Assembly (NCBI GenBank): GCA_947069175.1
Contig: CAMTDV010000023.1
Location: 84,764,391-84,828,390, forward strand
Direction of reading: 5' to 3'
Source of the DNA: Scalesia atractyloides
Lineage: Eukaryota > Streptophyta > Magnoliopsida > Asterales > Asteraceae
Length of the DNA stretch: 64,000 bases
Shown: positions 31,197 through 43,450 of the stretch, one piece after another
Layout of the letters: every line of letters begins with the position of its first letter
Position numbering within the stretch: the first letter of the stretch is position 1
Position numbers and translations under genes: made by a program
The notes under the pieces: generated by a model
Seen by the model: only the letters and a program-made list of their open reading frames with translations
Database searches by the model: none
What the model was told of the DNA's origin: nothing

Positions 31197-31510
31197 GAAC
31201 TAGAACCCTTGATTTGAGTTCTCAAATGCACTTAAAAAAACCATTTTAGGAAAAAAATATAATAACAAGAAAGTTCTGGTTTTAATACTAAATTTATTTA
31301 TACACCTAAAAAATGAAAAGGGAAAAAAATTACTCTTTCAAGACTCAAGATTTCACACTAGACTTTGTACAAAATCTATAATGTTGCATGCAATTTATAA
31401 GTTATTTTGCCTAGGTTAATAATGTCCCAAAGACTAATGAGTCCACTCCTAATACGTCCTCGAATGAAATTTATACTTCGCATTGGGATGATACGTGTAA
31501 TTTACTATTT
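31197..31510. other. Intergenic sequence
   Basis: Nothing supported beyond A-rich runs. Confidence 0.4.
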
Positions 31511-32689
31511 GAGTAAATTGCAATTTATCTCTCTATGTTTTAAAAACGGGATCAACTTAAGTCTCTAAAATAAAATTTTGTCTTTCGAGTCGCTTATTTA
31601 TAAAAAGCGCTATGATTCGAGCACCTGCAGCTAACTCTGTTAGCTAGTTTAATTTACTGAAATAATGGTATTACCCTTTTCACATCAATCTGCGACTTTG
31701 CGTCCCCAGAGTTTATAACATTTTATTATTTGAGTCCTTTAACCATTTTTTTTTCTAAATATAAGATCAAAATGAAAAATCTGGAATCCATTATTTTTAT
31801 TAAAATGTTGGACTTTTTAATTTTTCAGACTATAAGACTTTTTAATAAAATGATACCACCTTTAATTATATAATCAAAATGAAAAATCTGGAATTCAATA
31901 TTCAATATTTTAATTAAAATGGTAAGACTTTAAAAAAAATCTGGAATTCATAAGACTTTAGGTTTCCAAATGATGGTATCAAAAATTCAAAATCATGTGT
32001 CAAAACACCATCACACGATTTCTCTACAATCACCATCATCAGAACACCACCTCCACAAAACAACCACCAGCGCAATACTACCACCTGCGCTTCCGGTTTG
32101 TCGTTCTCCAACCCCGTTGGCCACAACCACCTAGTTGCCATAACAACATCACAACCACCTAACACCACCAACACTACCCGCCTGCCGTCGCTGTCACCGG
32201 ACATCCTTCTCTGATTTGCAGTCGCAAATAACGATGTTGGTGCGACTATGGTTGTCCGGAAGGCAGGGGTTCACCACCACCCAACCACCCCTCGCAACTC
32301 TCTCTCTAAAATCTGCTCTCACTCTCTCTCTCTCTACACTTGTGTTCAGTATTATTTCGTTCTTTTTCATTTCAATGTAATTCATACTCACTCTTTAATT
32401 CCTTATAATTTCGAGACTTGATTATAATGAATATTCTCTTTTATGTTATTTTTGCCTAATAATTTATTACATAATGCCTAACACACACGGACACACATTT
32501 TAATCCACAACCGAGCAATACATCATGATTTTACTTTCTTTGGAATGTTATTTCATGAGTAATTATATTATTTACATGCTTGCATGCACTTAAAAATACC
32601 TAAAAATATGAGTTTTAGCTGAAACAAAATTAAAACAAACTTCAGGGACCAAAATGTAAAATCCTGAAACTTTCACTCACTTACCACGC

Positions 32690-33130
32690 GGAGGAGCTCT
32701 TGCTCCCTCCTGCGATGCGCGGGGGAAATCCTTTTGACCTTATTGACTTTTGCCTCTCTGCGCCACGGGGAGGAACCTTGGTTCCTATCCGCGACACATG
32801 GGAGAGACATATCTGCAGCAGAACCCGTCCAGCTACGGACTTTAACTATTTCACCCAACTTCCAACTTCCAACCATTTTTAACATTTAGTTCAACCTAAC
32901 CTGGTTTTCCCCTTATAAATACTAACCTCTAACGCCTCCTAAACACTTTTACCACTCTTAAATCTCCCTCAAACACTCTCAAGTCTCCAAATTCTTCCAT
33001 TTTGGGCATAAAATTCAAAGACCAAAACAATGAGTTTTAGCTTCTTACTTGTAATTTTCTTTCTTGTTTTCTTCTTCCCCATACTTAGAACACCTCTAGA
33101 AGTATTACCTCTTGTTTACCAAGGTAAATG
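32690..33130 (+). other. Promoter-like segment with a 33-residue ORF
   Basis: A GC-rich block (32690-32830) is followed by CCTTATAAATACTAACC near 32913, a pyrimidine-rich leader and an ATG at 33030. The frame is MSFSFLLVIFFLVFFFPI followed by LRTPLEVLPLVYQGK and a stop, so the first 18 residues are strongly hydrophobic like a signal peptide. AAG-GTAAAT at the end could be a splice donor. The composition is also that of an Asteraceae LTR (U3, TATA, R), which I think is more likely than a host peptide gene. LTR ends could not be located. Confidence 0.3.
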
Positions 33131-34302
33131 AGGGTGGTAAACCACCATCATTGAGGTCCAAGTTGGGAGTTTTATTAGACTTTTTATACATGTTATTTTA
33201 ACTTTGTTTTTGGAAAAAAAATTTATACCAAGTCACCAACAAGCTTCTATGTTGAAGGACTTGTGTTAGGGTTAATTTTCAGAAACATTGAGGTTCATAT
33301 GCCTCTTTTTTATATGTTCTAAGCCTCCAAGTAACCTACAATCATCAATGTGTGAAACCAAACCAAGTCTCCAAACAAGCAATGTTGAAAGACTTGCGTT
33401 AAGGTGCAAATGGTAATGTTGAGGACCTTGATTCTACAACTAAACTCCACCATCTGTAACTCAGTTACTTAGCAAAATAGTAGCAGAATAGTTATACATT
33501 TCTTTCCTCATACTCATGATCATCCGAGTCATCAACTATGTTGATGATTTTGTGCAACGGTGAAACTCTTGAGGTTAGTGGATTACCTTACCTCTAATGG
33601 TTGACTATATACATAATAATTCATATATAATATTTATCCAAACCAAACTATAATATCAACCAAACCATTGTTGAATATTGTGTGTTAAGGTGGAAAATAT
33701 GATAGACTTAAATTCCTTATTTTGGACTTCTAATGGGTGTTTAACACTTATGAAAAAAAAACACACACTAACAATAGTGTCTAAATAAGTGTCTAAGCGG
33801 GATATGTTTTATGTGTTTTCATACTCGTAAATTTCCTTCACTTTCCAATATCCAAATTTCTATAATTATATACTTTTGTCTACCATTTTAGGGTAACTTT
33901 GGTGTTCCATCCCTCAAACTCGCTCACTCGCTCGTATTTTGTGGATTTTTCTTCACAAACCGTGAGTTTATACTAGACCCTTTTTATGCTTTAAACACTA
34001 TTTGAAGTTGCAACATGTATCCATACTAAAGAAACATACAAACAGACTTATTTAAACACTCAATCCTTAAACATGCTTATTGGCTATGCTAAATATGAAT
34101 ACATGCTAGATTATTCTTATGCTTAGCTATCTATCATTAACCTTGCAAACGTCTCTTAACATGTATAGCACTATAAGATTAGCACACCGCCTCGTTTTAT
34201 GGGTCTTTGTTAAGTTAATTTTTACGGATTAAGATCAAATACAAAGGCACAATAAATAAGAAGGGTAAGAAGGATTATACTCCATTGATCTTAGATTTCA
34301 AG

Positions 34303-34797
34303 TAGGGGTGTTCAAAAAACTCGCAGCTCGCTCAAAAAAAGTTCGAAAAAAGCTCGGATCGAAATTGGCTCGGTTGTAAACAAGCCGGCTCGGCTCGTGA
34401 GCTGGCTCGATAAGGTTTATATCCTTCATTTGTTTTGTCCCACATCGCTTAGAAGACTACTAAGGGAGTATCTCCTCTATAAAAGAATGTAAAGACAATG
34501 TACAAAGTTAGCTAACTATTTATACTTGCATATTTAGCCATTTGGTTAAACTAAATTGCAATTATGATCTTAGTCTAGGAAGAGATTCATTTTTGAGAGC
34601 TTTTAACGTAATAAATTTTGCAGTTCTTTGTTAGATCGAACTAGATCGAGCCGAGCCGAGCTAGCTCGAATTTTAATCGAGTCGAGCTCGAGCCTCAAAT
34701 CTCAGCTCAATTTGAAATTTGAGCTTGAGCCGAGCCAACTCGAATTGAGTTCGAGCCGAGCTCAAGCTCGGCTCGACTCAGCTCGTTTACAACCCTA
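34303..34797. mobile_element. hAT-type MITE, 495 bp, GAGCTCG-rich
   Basis: Ends TAGGGGTGTTCAAAAAACTC and GTTTACAACCCTA, flanked by a perfect 8-bp duplication ATTTCAAG (34295-34302, 34798-34805). Both halves are rich in GAGC(C/T)CGAGC phrases. About 200 bases in the middle (34415-34630) lack this composition and may be a further insertion. Confidence 0.88.
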
Positions 34798-35039
34798 ATT
34801 TCAAGGGTTGAGATTAGTTTTAGGGAAAAGAAAATAATGAAATGACATAAAGAAAATCCTACATTTATTGATTTTCTCTTTCCACATGCAAGACACATGC
34901 TAATTCTCCCCATCAATTTAAAACGCCCATAACTTTTCATACGACATTATTTTTCTAAAAACATTTCACCACAATAACGAACGTTTTTTTTATCTTTAAT
35001 ATGAGTATGATATTGCTATATAAAAATAAAATAAAAAAA

Positions 35040-35665
35040 TTCATTTTTACTAGGTTTTATTTGCGTTGTGTTAAAGGTTTTGGTTATTGTGTCTTTCAAC
35101 TGGGGTTTGGTCATTACATTTTTACTAGGGTTTCTATACATTGTGTTATTATCAAAACTTATAACACAATGTTAATATAGGTCCTGTCTATTGCGTTTTT
35201 ATTAGAACCTATAGCAAAATATATGACACAATGAAAATTGTGTTATATCTGGGTTTTCTATCCATTATGTTCTTGGTTCTGGTTATTGTGTTTTTCAACT
35301 GTGGATTTTTTTATATATTGTGTACTAGGTTTTCGTCATTGTGTTTAGTTTGTTATCCATTGTGTTTTGTTTTGTTGTCCATTGTGTTTTAGTTTGTTGT
35401 TGATTATGTTTTTAGTCTGTTGTCCATTGTGTTTTAGTCAGCTGTCCATTATGTTTTTTTATTTTTGTCATCAATTGTGTTTTTAGTCTACTTTCCATTG
35501 TGTTTTTAGTTTGATACTCGTTGTGTAATACGTTATGTCCATTGTGTTTTAGTTTGTTGTCCATTGTGTCTTTTATTTTTTGTCATTGTTTGTGTCTTGG
35601 GTCTACTTTTCATTGTGTTTTTAGTTTAATACCCATTGTGTTTTACGTTATGTCCACTGTGTAAT
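35040..35665 (+). repeat. Degenerate minisatellite (CCATTGTGTTTTAGTTTGTTGT type)
   Basis: Some 20 imperfect units of about 20-30 bp built on TCCATTGTGTTTT and AGTTTGTTG follow one another. No coding capacity. Confidence 0.8.
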
Positions 35666-36310
35666 ACACAACTGGGTTTTCGATTTTTTTTTTGAAAAAT
35701 ATAACAATAAGGTACTAATAAAAAACGCTCGATTTTATGATATAACTTTTTTTTAAAACACAAATGACAAATAAAAAAGTTATAGACGATTTAAAATTGG
35801 GAGGAAGGGGTAGCATGTGACTTGCATGTAGCATGTGCATATTGAGTTTTTTCTCTTGAACGAAATTACCTTTTCCACTTGATTTTTTATCGGACACTTG
35901 TCGCTCTCTAGTGGCTTCTTACCCTTCTTATATATAAACCACTTTGTACTATAACTCAATCTATTTTTACGGCCTTAATTGCATCGGTGATAAGGTTTGT
36001 GTTGACGGATATTTTATACATGTTGCAGAAAACGTTTGAGATGTTATCATAAGAAAACTATTTAAGGTGGATTTAGATGCTTGCCTAATTTAATTATGCA
36101 ATTTGATGTTTTTAGTCATGAAATTTCAAATTATTGTATTTCCTTTGTGAACAATGTAACGTTCGATTCGATGATATGAAAATTAATTTTTGAATCTTAA
36201 TATATATCACAATTTAGTGATATGATATCTTACGGCTTGCCACGATGTTTTCACCATCGGTGGAGGTGTGATATGTTCCTCTTTCTACAAACAAGGTGTA
36301 GATTTCTAAT

Positions 36311-37427
36311 GAAATTATTCAAAAGGCATCAGATGTACAATTAAGGGTCAAAGATTGTGTCGAGAATTAGTGCGATTAATTTGGTAATTTCTAAAACCCC
36401 TAATTTTGAAGATGAAGGGTCGAAGATTATGGTTTAAAATCACGTTTGGATGTTTGAGATTGATTGTGTTAATGTGGAGATGGTTTAATTTTGTTATTCG
36501 GGATAGTTTGATTAGTACTTTTGTGAAGATTGATGAAGAAGGATTTCCAGATTATGAAGATGGTGGTTGAAGGTGATTAGGGGATGATGATGATGGTTGA
36601 AGGTCATGAATTGTTATTAATTTTTGAAGATCTGAAATTTTTTTAAAGATCTAGATTTTTTGTGAAAAAGGATTGCAGATGATGAAGTAAGATTTTGGGT
36701 TGGTTTGTTTTTTTTAATATGGTGAGATTATGAAAATATCCCTTGACCTAACAATCAAACTAACGGATTTTTAACGGAGGGGTTCAAATCGTAGCGCTTT
36801 TTATAAGTCAGAGACCTAGGAGACGAAAATTTTCCTTTTAGGGACTAAAATCGTAGCGTTTTTTATAGTGAAATTCTTCAAAAGGCATTAGTTCTACAAA
36901 CATGGGTCGAAGATTGTGTCGAGAATTAGTGCGAATAATTTGGTAATTTCCAAAACCCTCAATTTTGAAGATGAAGGGTCGAAAATTATGGTTTAAAATC
37001 TCGTTTGGATTCTTGAGATTGATTGTGTTGTTGTGGAGATGGTTTAAATTTTGTTACTCAGGATAGTTTGATTAGTGTTTTTGTGAAGATTGATGAAGAA
37101 AGATTTGCAGATTATGAAGATAGTGGTTGAAGGTGATTAGGGGATGATGATGAGGGTTGAAGATGGTCATGAATTGTTATTGATTTTTGAAGATCTGGAA
37201 TTTTTTTAAAGATCTAGATTTTTTATGAAAAAAGATTTGCAGACGATGAAGTTTGATTTAGGGTTGGTTTTTTATTTTTTAATATGGTGAGATTATAAAA
37301 ATATTTCTTGACCAAACAGTCAAACTAATGGATTCTTAACGGATTGACTCAAATCATAGCGCTTTTTATAAATCAGAGACCTAGGAGACGGAAATTTTGT
37401 TTTAGGGACTCAAACTAATCCCGCCTC
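36311..37427 (+). repeat. Tandem duplication of ~559 bp
   Basis: 36311-36869 and 36870-37427 align throughout: GAAATT.TTCAAAAGGCAT, GTGTCGAGAATTAGTGCGA, GGATAGTTTGATTAGT, GAAGGTGATTAGGGGATGAT and TAGCGCTTTTTATAA.TCAGAG all recur. The second copy carries the outer right end of the TIR region, so the element end itself is duplicated. Confidence 0.92.
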
Positions 37428-37450
37428 TCAAGCAAATAGACGCAAATTAC

Positions 37451-38640
37451 ATTTTAGTTCTATTATTTACTCTTCAATGTAAGTGGGGACTAGAATATTT
37501 GATTTTCTAAGACTAAATAACATTGTGTACTTTTAAACAATATAGTATTTTTTTTTCATAAAGGTGAGACAAAAATATACAAAGCAAAAAAAATAACCAT
37601 ACCTTAACTTTGTAATAAAATCATATATCATACGATAACACTTTAACTTAACCATGTGATTTTACGTTTAGGCAATAAATATGATTAAATTAATGTCATT
37701 TTCTGGGTAGGACAAGGCTTAGAGACCATGTGACTTAGGTTTGATTTTCATAAAGTGATTTTTCTTAGATTCATTGAGTTTCCTCTTTAATTGGTGTATA
37801 TGAATTAGCCTAGTGGAGATAGATATAATCGGGTGGTTCCACTGGTGGCATGATAACACTGCAGTGGTCCACCAGTGATCTAAATTTACCGTTTAAAGAA
37901 AATAAATAAAATTAATGGTGATAACTTCAAATCGTCCTCTTTTACATCATTTCTTTGTGGTTCACGTTTTCCATCAACCTAGGAAAATACAAGATTTTGT
38001 ATTTTAAACTTTTGGAAAAGTTATATTTACAATCACAAACTTTTTTTTATATTATAATTTTTTTATGGATTTTTACAACACTATAATTACTTTATACGCT
38101 ATCAAAGATGTTTCATTGGTGTTGTATCGTAAGTTATACGAGGTGGTGTACTAAGTAGTTTCGGTTTTATACAGATAACCTATTTACAAACTTTGTTTTC
38201 GTATTAAGATGATAATCATTGGGTCATACATTGTGGATGTTTTTGGTCGAATAATCAACTTTCTTTTGAAGTCAATCTTTTTCAAGATATTTAGTTCGGT
38301 GTGAACGTATGTGAATATAAACTCGGACTTACAGGATGACATGGTCAACACAAATAAGTTAAGCTTTGGGTGAGATTTTGTCAAACAGATAGTACCAAAA
38401 CATCACAAATACCATGAAAACAACATTTAAGGATACAAGGGCAAGAGTTCAATCTATTGACTCACAACAACAACATAATGACATGGAGACAACATAACAC
38501 AACAAAAATGTAACTTCATTAGACTTTTCAAATGTAGAAAACAACAAGGAAAGCCCACATACTTTGATATATATGTTTCTATTGGTGAAAAATTTAACAG
38601 GTTAGAAGATAACATTTGAAAATTGGTTCAGGTTGAAATA
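37451..38640. other. AT-rich intergenic sequence
   Basis: No gene, element end or structured repeat was recognised. Confidence 0.4.
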
Positions 38641-38859
38641 TGCCAACTAAAAAGCTTGAGACCGTCTCCGATAATTCTCAAAAAAAAATTGGACCGAGGG
38701 CGAAAAGAAGAGAACGGGCCCCTATAATATCAAGTCATCAGTATTTTTTTTTAAATAAACATGTTTGAATTAGTACATATGTGTATATTAGAAAACATAA
38801 TAAATGAAAAATAGCTGCTAAAATGTAACTTATTTTTAAAAAGTATATAAACATATACA

Positions 38860-39750
38860 AACTAGTGGGATTAAACCCGCATGTTGCGACAGGTGAAAAC
38901 TTTGTATGTTTTGATGCACTCACTATGGCAAACGAAATAAAAAATAAAAAAACTATAGTCGTAATATGTTTAAAACATGTTCGCTTAATTAGTTTTTGTA
39001 AAATAAAAAGAAAAACCATTTCAAATTTGTTAGTTGTATTTAATTTAAGTAACAAACAAAACAGAAAAAGTAACTAATGTAAAATTTCAGTTTTAAATTC
39101 AAAAAAGAAAACTTAGAATTTTAAGTGAGAAAAACACATCCAGTTAAGAGGAGGTAGGAGAACGACAACTAGAGCAAGCTTTACTTTTGTTAATATATTT
39201 GAAACTAGTAAATTTCTCCATGTGTTACGGCGGATCGAAATTTAAAGTAACTCGAATTTATTTTATCTAATGAAAACGTATTATATTTTATCCTATTTGT
39301 TTCCAAACAAAATTTACGTCAAAAGGTAGACACACTGAAAACATGCATAAAAATAAACACGAAAACGTAATATGTTTGACCCGACTTATTTGCGAAAGAA
39401 ATTTACGTCGAAATGTTAACCAACTTAAACTCAAACCGACACGTACATAAAAATAAGCACGTAAGAAAATTATGTTTTTTGAGTTAAAGAATGGTACGTT
39501 GCATTGCGGCGAAGTCGAAACATAAACTAATTTGAATTTATACCGTCTAATGAAAACGTATTATTTTTTACTCGACTTGTTTAAGACAAAATTTATATCA
39601 AAACGTAGACTGACTGAAAAAGTGCAAAAAACGTATAACATCTGAGCGCATCAATTTTTGAAAATTAAGTCAAAACCTAAATCAACTTGAATTTATACCG
39701 ACATATACATAAAAATAAACACATAAAATTGATTACAAAGTCTTCACAGT
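38860..39750. repeat. Diverged repeat with GTGTTGCGRCGG phrases
   Basis: Roughly 200-bp units recur, each with a GTGTTACGGCGG or GCATTGCGGCGA phrase, then AAAGTAACTCGAATTTAT, AATGAAAACGTATTAT and CGACACGTACATAAAAATAA. Related units appear at 41490-42010. Such G/C-rich palindrome-like ends in AT-rich sequence can belong to Helitrons, but I see no definite TC start or CTRR end. Confidence 0.55.
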
Positions 39751-40019
39751 ATTGATGGGCTGGATATAACAATATTAATGTTAAAGGATAAAAGTAAGAA
39801 AAAACAAACATACACTAAAAAGAAAAAATACACAAAAGGAGAAAAGCAAAAAAAATTAGGAAAAGAATAAAAGAGCTGCTGATACTGTATATATATAAAT
39901 TATTGTAGGATATATAAAAGAAAAAATACACAAAAGAAGAAAAGCAAAAAAAATCAGGTAAAGAATAAAGGAGCTGCTTGCTACTGTATATCAATTTCTT
40001 TTTTTTAGGATATTTAATA

Positions 40020-40178
40020 ATTTAATTTAAATGAAGTTTATTATATATTTACACACTTGGTATATGTAATTTAAAAAAAATCAGGCCCCCAAGAGTGTTT
40101 GGGCCTTGAGTGGTGGATCCCTCTTCCGGGCCGGCCTCAGTAACTACATATACAATTTATCATTTTTATATAAAAAAA
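40020..40178. other. Repeat end with GGGCCGGCCTCAG
   Basis: CAGGCCCCCAAG...TTCCGGGCCGGCCTCAG near 40083-40139 resembles the end of a plant TIR element. A weak partner (CTTGAGACCGTCTCC) lies at 38653. The pair is not certain. Confidence 0.25.
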
Positions 40179-40675
40179 GCAAATTGGATTTTAATAATTT
40201 GAACGGGCTCTTTTGGCTAATAATCCCATCTCAATTAATTACTCACAATAATTCAAACTCTTCTATTTTGTTTGTAAAATAGTCTCTCGTTAAAAAAACA
40301 TAACGGGGTTAAGTTTTTTTTTTTCCAAATTACAAACCGATGTTTGATTGATGTAAAACTTACCTGAAACAGTGCTCTAAACGATGAAAACGGTGCTTCA
40401 ATTCGGGTGTTTGAGCTTCTAATTAACAAAAATCAAGTCGTTTAGAGCATTGTTTCGAGTTAAGTTTTACATCAATAGACTCGTATCCTCGTGCTGATCA
40501 AAAGCCGGAAAACATCGGTTTGTAATTTGGAAAAAAACTTAACTCTGTTATGTTTTTTTAACGGCGGATTATTTTACAAACAAAATAGAAGAGTTCGGAT
40601 TATTGCGGAAATTAGTTGAGTTGGATTATTATCGGCCAAAAATAGTCGGTTCGGATCATTAAAATCCTATTTGCC
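40179..40675. mobile_element. Fold-back MITE, ~250-bp arms
   Basis: Nearly the whole element is an inverted repeat centred near 40430: GCAAATTGGATTTTAAT...ATTAAAATCCTATTTGC at the ends, AACTCTTCTATTTTGTTTGT and its reverse, AAACATAAC.G.GTTAAG and its reverse. It is flanked by TAAAAAAA on both sides (40171-40178, 40676-40683). Read-through RNA would form a long hairpin. Confidence 0.88.
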
Positions 40676-40739
40676 TAAAAAAATAATGGGAACATTATCA
40701 TGACAAAACGTCTGTTATGATAATAAAAAAACATAGATA

Positions 40740-41086
40740 TTGGATATAAATAACCCGAGCTTTCACCAATAGGCGGATAACACTCCCAACTTTCGATTTG
40801 TACACCAGCACTCCCAACTTTCAACTTATTGGCCGATAACACTCCCTAACTAACTGAACCCTAACCCAGTTAGCTGATATCAGCTGCCATGTCATCAAAA
40901 ATGCTATGTCAGCTGCCACATCAGCAAAAAAGGCCGTATCAGATGTCACGTCAGCAAAAACGAACTGAGTTAGGGTTCAGTTAGTTAAGGAGTGTTATCG
41001 GTCAATAAGTTGAAAGTTAGGAGTGTTTGTGTACAAATCAAAAGTTAGGAGCCATACGATAAAAGTTGGAGTTATTTAAATCCAAT
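40740..41086. mobile_element. TIR MITE, ~347 bp
   Basis: TTGGATATAAATAACCC...GGATAACACTCCCAACTTTC is inverted at GAGTGTTATCGGTCAATAAG ... GTTATTTAAATCCAA. The centre has GTCAGCTGCCACATCAGC-type repeats. A ~45-bp direct repeat (AACATTAT.ATGACAAAA.GTCTGTT) flanks the element at 40690-40730 and 41103-41145. Confidence 0.82.
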
Positions 41087-41489
41087 ATAAAAAAAACAGT
41101 GAAAACATTATTATGACAAAAGTCTGTTGTGATAATAATAATCATAACCATGAAATATAACGAATATAGACTCATTCCATTGAAAAGAACATAACAATAT
41201 TGAAACTTGAATGATTTTTACAGTTAGAAAAGGTGTGAGTAGGCTTAGTTAAACACTACAAAACGTCGTTACTATAAGGTAAAATACTCTTGTAAAACAT
41301 TGAGTGGTGGAGTACAATAGTAAATCATGCATATATAATAGCTTGATATTTATGTATTTCAACTAGAAAGCCATTTATAAAATTAAAATAATCATTTACA
41401 TATCATATGAAAATGACATGAAAACATTATGATTTGCGTGAATGAATACCATGAGCGAGCATGAGCATGTTAGCTATTAATCAATATAA

Positions 41490-42010
41490 CTACTAAATTT
41501 TTCCGTGTGTTACGACGGGTTCAAATGTAAAGTAACTTGAATTTGTACAATAAAGACCTGAACCGTATGTATGGTCCCACTTATTTACAAAAGAAAGTTA
41601 CGTTGAATACAACTTGAACTTATACCGACACGTAAAAAAATAAGAAATAAATTATGTTATTTTTAAGTTAAAAATTGTACCGCGTGTTGCGATAAAGTCT
41701 GACGAAAACATATTATATTTGACATTACGTGTTGTAAAACAAAATTTATACCAAAATGTAGATCAACTGAAAACATAAAAAAAACCTGAACTTATACCGA
41801 CACGTACAAAAAAATAAGAAAAAAACTATGTTTTTTTTAAGTTAAAATTGGTACCGCGTGTTACAGTGGCGCTGAAATGTAAAGTAAGTCAAATTTGTAA
41901 AGTCTATTGAACAAAATTTATGCAAAACGTAGATAAAGTGAAAACGTAAAAAAAAGACGCAAAAAACATATTATATCTGAGCCTACCCATTTTTAAAGAA
42001 ATGTAATTAA
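41490..42010. repeat. Second cluster of the GTGTTRCGRCGG repeat
   Basis: Units with CCGTGTGTTACGACGGG (41500), CCGCGTGTTGCGATAAAG (41679) and CCGCGTGTTACAGTGGCG (41851) are followed by the same AAAGTAA, CGACACGTA and AAAATAAGAAA phrases as at 38860-39750. Confidence 0.6.
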
Positions 42011-42556
42011 CCTAAATTTAGTTGTTAGAGAGTTGAGGGGTTGTAAATACTAATACTAAATGTTGAAAGGTAAACGTTAAAAATCTACAAACTTTTTAAA
42101 AAAAGTTGATCAGTAATTATTCAACTTCTGTTTATAATTATATAGAATTGGCATAAAATAAATTACATGAATTAGAAAAAGTTAATTAAAATATTATTAA
42201 AGTTACTGTATATGTAACTTGTAGGTATATCAATATGTTAAACTACAATGTTATAAAAAAATATAATACTTATAAAATAAATATTAAAGGAACCCAAGGA
42301 AATGATGGTGCAGTGGTGCTTGGGGTTTGAGCTGCTGGGCTGGAGTTGGGTGTCGCAGTATCCACTATCCAGGTAGTCTGGAGCACCTAACCCACACAGT
42401 TTGGTAAAATATAAAAATTAGACACGAACCACAAGGTTTTAACCTCTAGTGTAAAGGGAGACTGGTCGACTCAAACTTGGAGAACCCAAGGCGTCATGTG
42501 TTTACGGCTTGACAGATTGAACCCGACACGAACCCATAATGACCATAACTTATGCT
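42011..42556. other. Intergenic sequence
   Basis: No gene recognised. A GC-richer patch at 42300-42400 (GTGCAGTGGTGCTTGGGG) has no identified nature. Confidence 0.4.
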
Positions 42557-42564
42557 AGACGCAC

Positions 42565-42720
42565 CAATGACGGAGCTTAAACGAAAACTCATTAGGGGCA
42601 GGACTCTTAAATATCCAATATTTTGCACTAAAAAATCGGAAATTTATAGTAAAATTAACACTACAAGGAAAAATCGGTGGAGGCTGGGCACCCCTGGGCC
42701 TATATAAAGTTGCGCTCCTG
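42565..42720. mobile_element. hAT-type MITE, 156 bp
   Basis: Ends CAATGACGGAGCTT and AAGTTGCGCTCCTG, flanked by a perfect 8-bp duplication AGACGCAC (42557-42564, 42721-42728). Its ends and size resemble the MITE at 18801-18992. Confidence 0.85.
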
Positions 42721-42728
42721 AGACGCAC

Positions 42729-43441
42729 GAACCCAAACACAACACACGGTTAACTCGACTTTCTACATTTTAATATCGACAAAATTATCTATTTTGTGTT
42801 GTTATCCAAACCTCCTGATATGGAACACTTTAGAATAAGAGATTCAGAGATGGCAGATCTAAATTTAGCATATGGTTAACCAAAAAAGGACATTATTGAT
42901 GTAAAAGAATTTAGCTTAAATTTAACCCAAAAATAACATTATTAAATGATGAACGATAACATTAACAATCGAGCCTTCTGTTTGAGTGGTAGCCCTTTGA
43001 CTTTCTGAATTGGAGGTCATCGCTTGGAGTCTCGTCTGGGACAAATTTTGTTTCGGATTGAGCCAGGGAGTTTTCGCAGTTGTGGGTTTCCTCCTAAGCG
43101 AATGAGTCAAGTCATCATGTTCTTCAGGTGAAAGGGTGATCCGGGTGTAACTCAATCTACTTAATTGCTACCTTAATGCAATAACATTATCTGGTCCAAC
43201 TGTCGTTTTTGTTTCTGATTTATCCACTAGGTAAGTTCAATAAACCCTTGATCATAGAAAAGTGGGTATTTTTTATCACTATACACAAAAAACATAGAAG
43301 AGATAGAACAAATTTAAACAAATTGGAAGTGAAAAAAATAAACCAAGCTTTGTGTTTGGGCTTGGGCCTGGGCAAGTTCGGCTCATTGACCCTAATCCAG
43401 CCCACATCCTCTCCTTAGCAAAGATGGGGCATCAGGCATCC
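42729..43441. other. Intergenic sequence
   Basis: No gene is supported. The open frames on both strands at 43209-43418 overlap each other and have no recognisable domain. Confidence 0.4.
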
Positions 43442-43450
43442 ACTTGATGA

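Larger units (their letters stand above)
31511..37450. mobile_element. ~5.9-kb region bounded by ~110-bp inverted repeats
   Basis: The left end (GTAAATTGCAATTTATCTC, then GTCTCTAAAATAAAATTTTG and TTTATAAAAAGCGCTATGATTCGAG) matches in reverse at the right end (CTCAAATCATAGCGCTTTTTATAAA, AAATTTTGTTTTAGGGAC, GCAAATTAC at 37450). The ends resemble Mutator-like long inverted repeats. The inside holds a hAT MITE, a minisatellite, a promoter-like segment, and a tandem copy of the right end. No transposase is seen. It may be one non-autonomous element enlarged by insertions, or two related elements; a target duplication was not found. Confidence 0.6.

Noticed and set aside
42300..42420. GC-richer patch as a SINE or gene exon
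   Set aside because: No box A/B pair, target duplication, splice sites or sustained protein-like frame could be found.
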